Source of the DNA: Odobenus rosmarus divergens | Lineage: Eukaryota > Chordata > Mammalia > Carnivora > Odobenidae | Direction: 5' to 3' | NCBI RefSeq assembly: GCF_000321225.1 | Contig: NW_004450945.1 | Location: 1,351,682-1,415,681, forward strand | DNA: 64,000 nucleotides | Shown: piece after piece, positions 59,136 to 64,000 of the stretch | How positions within the stretch are numbered: position 1 is the first letter of the stretch | Layout: each line of letters begins with the position of its first letter | Translations under genes and position numbers: made by a program | The notes under the pieces: model-generated | The model's database searches: none | Seen by the model: the letters and a program-made list of their open reading frames with translations, nothing else | Told to the model about the DNA's origin: nothing

Positions 59136-60699
59136 ATCAGTAATAAATATCTTTATTCCATGGAGCACCCATGACAGAAAAGCAAAGGAGGTTCAGCTTA
59201 GAGAGTCTGTACTCAGATGTGATGGAATCAGACCTGGAAAGAGAAGATTTGAAACCCTTTATTCTGAACCAGGCTCCAAACTTACCAGTTCCCATAAGCT
59301 TCACAGGAATGGCAAGTTAGAAATGCAATTTTTCCTATGCTCTCCAGCTACCATGATCTTTTATCAAACCAGTTCTTTAGTCGTTGCCTACAATTGGTCT
59401 CTGTGAGTAGTTTCTGAGCTCTGTGAGGGAATGAACCATGGCCTCTTTTGTCCTCTTGGATGCCCACAGGATACTTAGCCCTCTGTGCAGGACAGCTAGC
59501 TCAGTCACAGTGGAAGTCACGGAAGACGTCTGTACCACCAGAGACAGAGGAAGGAAAATGTCACTTCTGCCTCAAACTACCCTGATGGGTAGGTGACAAA
59601 TAATGAGAACTTTTCCCGTGAACAGGTCTAGGAACAGAAGGAGTAGAGGAGGTCTTATCCTGAAACCAAAGGGCAATATTTGGGAACAGGCCCTTGAAAG
59701 GGGTAGAACAAGACCAGATAGGGAAGCCTGAGGTCTTAAAAACAGATATTGCTAACTTCTCATCTTGTTGGGGACCATAACTGAAAGATAATCCATGTTT
59801 TTTTAGTGAAATATACATTGAAGTCCAATGCAGAATGCTAAACAAGACACCAAATGGGACAAAATAATTTAGCTCCAAGAAAGTGTTAGAGTTATATCAT
59901 CCTAAGGCAACTTTGACCCAATTCCATTCCTCCTAGGTGAGAATGTTAACACCTGTGATTCAGCTTGTTCTACAAGATGCCAAGAGGATCCAAGTAGGTC
60001 CAGAGAACACCACCCAGAGAGGGAAAAGGCAAGAGAACTGAAGCAGAGCATTATTCTCCCATGCAAATAATGAAGGCCAGCATACAGGTATAGAGAAATA
60101 AGAGTTGTGTTTCAAGAAGGACCTTCAGAGTCATTATAACATGATTTAAGAAAAGTAGACAGTTCAGAATGCTAAAGAAAAGTAAAAAAAAATTATATTA
60201 GCTTGCTGTAGTTAGATAAGAGACAGAGATGAAGAATAATAACATCAGTCACAAAAGGCCTTTTCTTTTTCTGTATTTCAGTAAGAAAACAAAACAAAAT
60301 ATGTAGGTACCTAAGAAAATATAATTACATATGCACTTAAGTAAATTATATGCACATAAATAAGTTCAGAATATTAGAAAGGATAAATGTGAATTTATGT
60401 GTGGCCTGCTACATCTACTGTTGAAGCAATAAATAGCATGACACAGAACAGATAGTAATTGCACTGAGAAAATTAAAATGCTGCTGGCGATATTCACATT
60501 TCCTTGGTTCTGGGAAGGTGTATCTCAAGGCTGGCTTACTGGGGAGGAATACTGTTTGGTTTTCCTCAGCCTTCTTCAAATATATGACTTCACTCACAAA
60601 GCAATCGAGGGGGTGTAGGAACATGGACCAGGGGAAAGATCAATCCAGTCATTAGTAAGTGTCATCAGCAATGCCATCTTCATATGTTAAGTGCACATA

Positions 60700-60830
60700 T
60701 ATGTTGTAATAATACCTCTCAATTTCTTTATCTGTGAAAATCTGCTTATTGATGCCTGCCCCGCTTACTCTATGAGATTGTTTGTGAAGATCAAATGAAA
60801 ACGTTGTGAAAGTACTTTGCAAATGATGGA
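60700..60830 (+). repeat. MIR fragment
   Basis: tcaatttctttatctgtgaa, gaagatcaaatgaaaacgtt and gtgaaagtactttgcaaatg; forward MIR. Confidence 0.7.
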
Positions 60831-61502
60831 GAGTGCCTTGATCTTGCATCTTTTGAAGAGCCATTAATATATTATCTTAGAAGAAGGAGAGGGCAATAAA
60901 ATTATATCTGAGCAGGAGTTTGTGACCATCCCTGAACAATGCCAAAGGGAAAGTGGCACTGTCCAAAGCCTTTAGAGAAAGCTGATTCCTATCTTGACGA
61001 AGGCAAAGCTACTGGCAAGATGCGGGGGATGATAGTGAGAAGACACAGTGTGTCCAGACAAAGGATGTGCCAGATCTTCCCAGGAGGCAACTGTTCCAAC
61101 TAGGCCAAGGGACCAGATAGAAAATGAAGCCCACAGGGCCAGAATTTGATATGGATGCTGCCAGAGTCACCCATACACACACTTCCTGTGTCAATTCCTC
61201 CCTCTAGAGTATCCCTTCAGAATATCAAATCAGTGAAAGAACATCTGTGGCTTATATAATATGTCCTATTTGTGAATGGAGAAATTCAAGTGAATGGAAA
61301 AGTTTGACCATCTTTAGAGCTTCTCTTTTGAGGTAAGTATCACCCAATGTGGGTTGGAGCACAGTGTTACTGTTTGGCAGTGTCTCTGCATCTAAGAACC
61401 TCAACTATGACCCTGCATGGTGTTTAAAGAAATCACTGAACTGTTTGGCACTTTCCAAAATATATTTCCTGTTAACTATGAGGGAAGTTCTATCTTCCCT
61501 TC

Positions 61503-61560
61503 TTCTTTTAATTTAAATTTTACTTAGTTAACATACAGTGCAATATTGGTTTCTGGAGTA
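61503..61560 (-). repeat. Short carnivore repeat fragment (L1-like)
   Basis: attttacttagttaacatac and agtgcaatattggtttctgg match a short motif common in carnivore genomes in reverse orientation. Only about 60 bp; source uncertain. Confidence 0.4.
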
Positions 61561-62169
61561 GCTGTCTTCCCTTCTTAATGAGCTGGGGCCAATCTCTAAT
61601 ACCCAGTACTATCCCTGGTTAATATTATTCATCACTTCTTCTCTTGTATCCCACCAAAAATAGGCAATGTCAGGCTCCAAATGCCATTAATGTTGGACTG
61701 TGATATTCTGTTGAGAAACAGTAATTTTCCCACCCCAAGCCTAGCCAGTGGATAAAATTATTAAACACTAGAGAGTAGTTGAAACCAGCTCTCCCTTTGA
61801 GAGTGACTGAGTGTAGACTCTTCAATGTAGGAGGGAGCTTGCTTATGCTAGTTCATTATCACACCCAGTATAGATGTCTCTAAGACTGTTACTTTGTTTC
61901 ACTAATAATGATATGTATCTATAGATTTAGATTTCATGGTAAAGAAAGTGGAATTAACCAGTACATTGTTAGAAGCTGTGCTGGTATATCCGAACAAAGA
62001 AATAAAGAGAGATATCATTTAAAATAACTACTATCTCTAGCTATTTTTAAACTCATCATCTTCCAGTGGCAATGCCAACCCCTTTTTAAAATAGCAATAT
62101 TGTTTAATTTATAATTTATTTATAATATTTAATGTAGTTTAAATAGAATATTATGTAACTGATATAATA

Positions 62170-62405
62170 AACATAGTACAAATACAACAGAAAAAAATCC
62201 AGGTATATATTGTTTTTAAAAAGACTACAAAACAGGACAGAGCATGATCTTAGTTTTTATAAAAATAAAATAAGGATATATATAAAATAAGGTTTACAAG
62301 GATCGCCACAAAAATGTTAACATTGGTTTTCTTTAATAATGAGAATATAGATATTTTCCCTTAATTATATAATTTTCCAATTTTCTACAATAAAAATATT
62401 TTAAA
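62170..62405 (+). repeat. L1 3' end-like fragment
   Basis: aggacagagcatgatcttag and tataattttccaattttcta, caataaaaatattttaaag; A/T-rich L1 3' pattern. Confidence 0.5.
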
Positions 62406-63390
62406 GAGGATAAAATGAAAAAGAAAGTATTAGTTCTAGCAAAAGCATTTGAAAACTTATTTTTTAAGCACACATTTTCATCACAGATCTCTTATTCTCC
62501 AGTACCCACCATCAGAGATAAAATAAATTCTGTTTCATACAGAAAATGCGTCAAAATTTTGCCCTCAGAAATTCCCCAAAAATTAAAGTCAGAAGAAGGC
62601 TAAAAATCAGACACTGATAAAGACTATTTTCTGTACACAGAGAGTTGGGCTGTTGGGCAATAACTTTTGTCTGCCCACTGATATGCAAAGGCTGTATTCA
62701 GGAAATAAAATCAAAAGAAACTGAGAGATGGAGAAAGATAGTGTCTCTTAGGCAAGTTTTTATCACAAGGAGTTATGAAATCACTCTGTGGGCCACAAGT
62801 TACAAACCTGTTATTTAAATTCTATAAGGGAAAAAGGTGGGGGAAACATTTGTCTTAGAGAGATAAGTCCAATGCACTTCCAATGAACAGATCCTCTGAG
62901 AACAAAACCCTTATTTACAAATGGACTGGACAGAATAATTTGGCAGAAGTTATAGGTTTCCAGCCAAAGGTCATAGCATGGGATGTGGAGTTGGAGAAGA
63001 GGCAGCAGTCCCCTTGTTTTGAAGAGTGGCCTGGGGAAGGGGCAGGCAAGGGGGCTTTTGAGAGGAGCCATTCCTCACCAAGCTGACCTTGACAGGTCAG
63101 ATTCAAAAACCCAGAGTAAAATACTTTCCTTCAAACCCACTGCATTATGCCAAACAGACTTAGAAGTCATATTATAACCCATCTTCCTTGAGAAGAGGTC
63201 AAGGGAAGATGCCTGGCCAAGAGAATCCACATCCCAAAGCACAGCCCTAAATTTCCTTCACACCTGCTAACTCTTCAATGATTCTTTGTGCTTCTCTCTG
63301 AAATGCATCCTCTCTCTTAGCAGAGATGACTTCACTTATGTGGTATTGAACAGGTTCTTATTTTCTTTTCCTTTTATGCTTTTTATCCAC

Positions 63391-63401
63391 CACCCCCCCC
63401 C
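63391..63401 (+). repeat. C-run
   Basis: accaccccccccccaac homopolymer. Confidence 0.85.
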
Positions 63402-63714
63402 AACTTTTGTAAAACTTTCGTTCTTGTTTTTTTCAGTTGTTAAGCTTCAATCCTGTTTGGGAGCTGGGCCAATCAGTAGGAGTGGCTAAGTTACACAACT
63501 TAGCTTCCTCTCCTAGATCCTGAAAGATGTCTTTGCTTTTGATTTAAGTGCACCTTTGTGGGGGATGTGTCAAAATCACTGACGCACAATTCAAAGGCAT
63601 AAACATTTGAAGAATTAATTAAACCAACTCTTCCACAAGACAATACACAAGGAACAGTAAAGACCTAAATTGATTCATTTCATGCAATCAATTCCAGTAT
63701 CAGGAAATAGACTG

Positions 63715-63925
63715 GCACAGTAGAGAAATCTTTGGAGTCAAACAGGCTTGGGCTTCAATCCAGACCCCACAATTTACCAGCTGCCTGAGGTTGGGTAGCA
63801 ATTAAAAAATCCTTAGCTTCTGTTTTCTCAAATGTGAAATGGATCCAAGATTTACCTTGCAGGAGGGTATAGGAATGAGAGGAACTAATGGTCTAAAGGC
63901 CTAGCAAAGTACCTAAACCACAACA
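63715..63925 (+). repeat. MIR
   Basis: ttggagtcaaacaggcttgg, gcttcaatccagaccccaca, tttaccagctgcctgaggtt and ttctgttttctcaaatgtga; forward MIR, near full length. Confidence 0.85.
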
Positions 63926-64000
63926 GAGTCTTAAAACTGAGTTTAAAGGTTTCCAGGAAAAGGAAGCTAAAAGTCTAATGATCAACGGAATCTATGTTAG

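Larger units (their letters stand above)
47753..64000 (-). other. TPRG1: TPRG1 5' intron / upstream region (partial)
   Basis: Sequence upstream of the first coding exon. Because that exon begins with a splice acceptor and only nine bases of UTR, at least one non-coding 5' exon must exist further to the right. I could not identify one here by sequence alone, and there is no CpG island or TATA promoter pattern that stands out. Unassigned stretches are about 47755-48225, 49050-49850, 49955-50790, 51080-51455, 51490-53340, 53420-56800 (apart from small MIR pieces), 57130-57850, 59140-61500 and 62405-63715. Confidence 0.75.

Overview
The window is nuclear DNA from a carnivoran mammal. It is AT-rich, repeat-dense and intron-dominated, with no prokaryotic features. 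At least thirteen copies of the tRNA-Lys-derived carnivore SINE (CAN-SINE) are recognisable by the head motif near ggcgcctgggtggctcag, an inner B-box-like ggatcgagccc and an aaataaataaaatctt tail. There is also one carnivore-specific L1 3' end. I see no copy of the young canid SINEC_Cf type and no felid-type SINE, so a caniform, probably arctoid, carnivore (bear, seal or mustelid relatives) fits best. The family is not resolved.

One protein-coding gene is supported: TPRG1 (tumour protein p63-regulated 1), on the minus strand. Three consecutive coding exons lie in the window: 47519-47743 (start codon and N-terminus), 38320-38411, and 13681-13857. Each has canonical AG/GT splice sites, and the reading phases join exactly (0, then 2, then 2). 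Together they encode about 164 residues plus a split codon. I could not find the remaining C-terminal exons; they should lie beyond the left edge. Non-coding 5' exon(s) should lie beyond the right edge or are unrecognised here. In human the order is LPP - TPRG1 - TP63, so TP63 would be expected to the left and LPP to the right.

Layout from left to right: 1-13680 is intron after the third coding exon, with an MLT1 LTR inside an L2, and a long nest of decayed L1 (about 6.8-12.45 kb) broken by CAN-SINEs, a probable solo LTR and a MER5A-type hAT element. 13858-38319 is a 24.5-kb intron with L2, an MST-type LTR, a Tigger element, a head-to-head SINE pair and a 2.5-kb antisense L1. 38412-47518 is a 9.1-kb intron with hAT, L1M 3' ends and SINEs. 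47753-64000 is 5' intron or upstream sequence with L1M, a carnivore L1 tail and a long L2.

There is no operon, CRISPR, phage or novel protein system. All long open frames outside the three exons are chance frames or transposon remnants. The most useful second looks are the exact TPRG1 exon structure, a few repeat-free blocks that look like candidate conserved non-coding elements (best at 28.99-29.29 kb), and the nested or inverted transposon arrangements.
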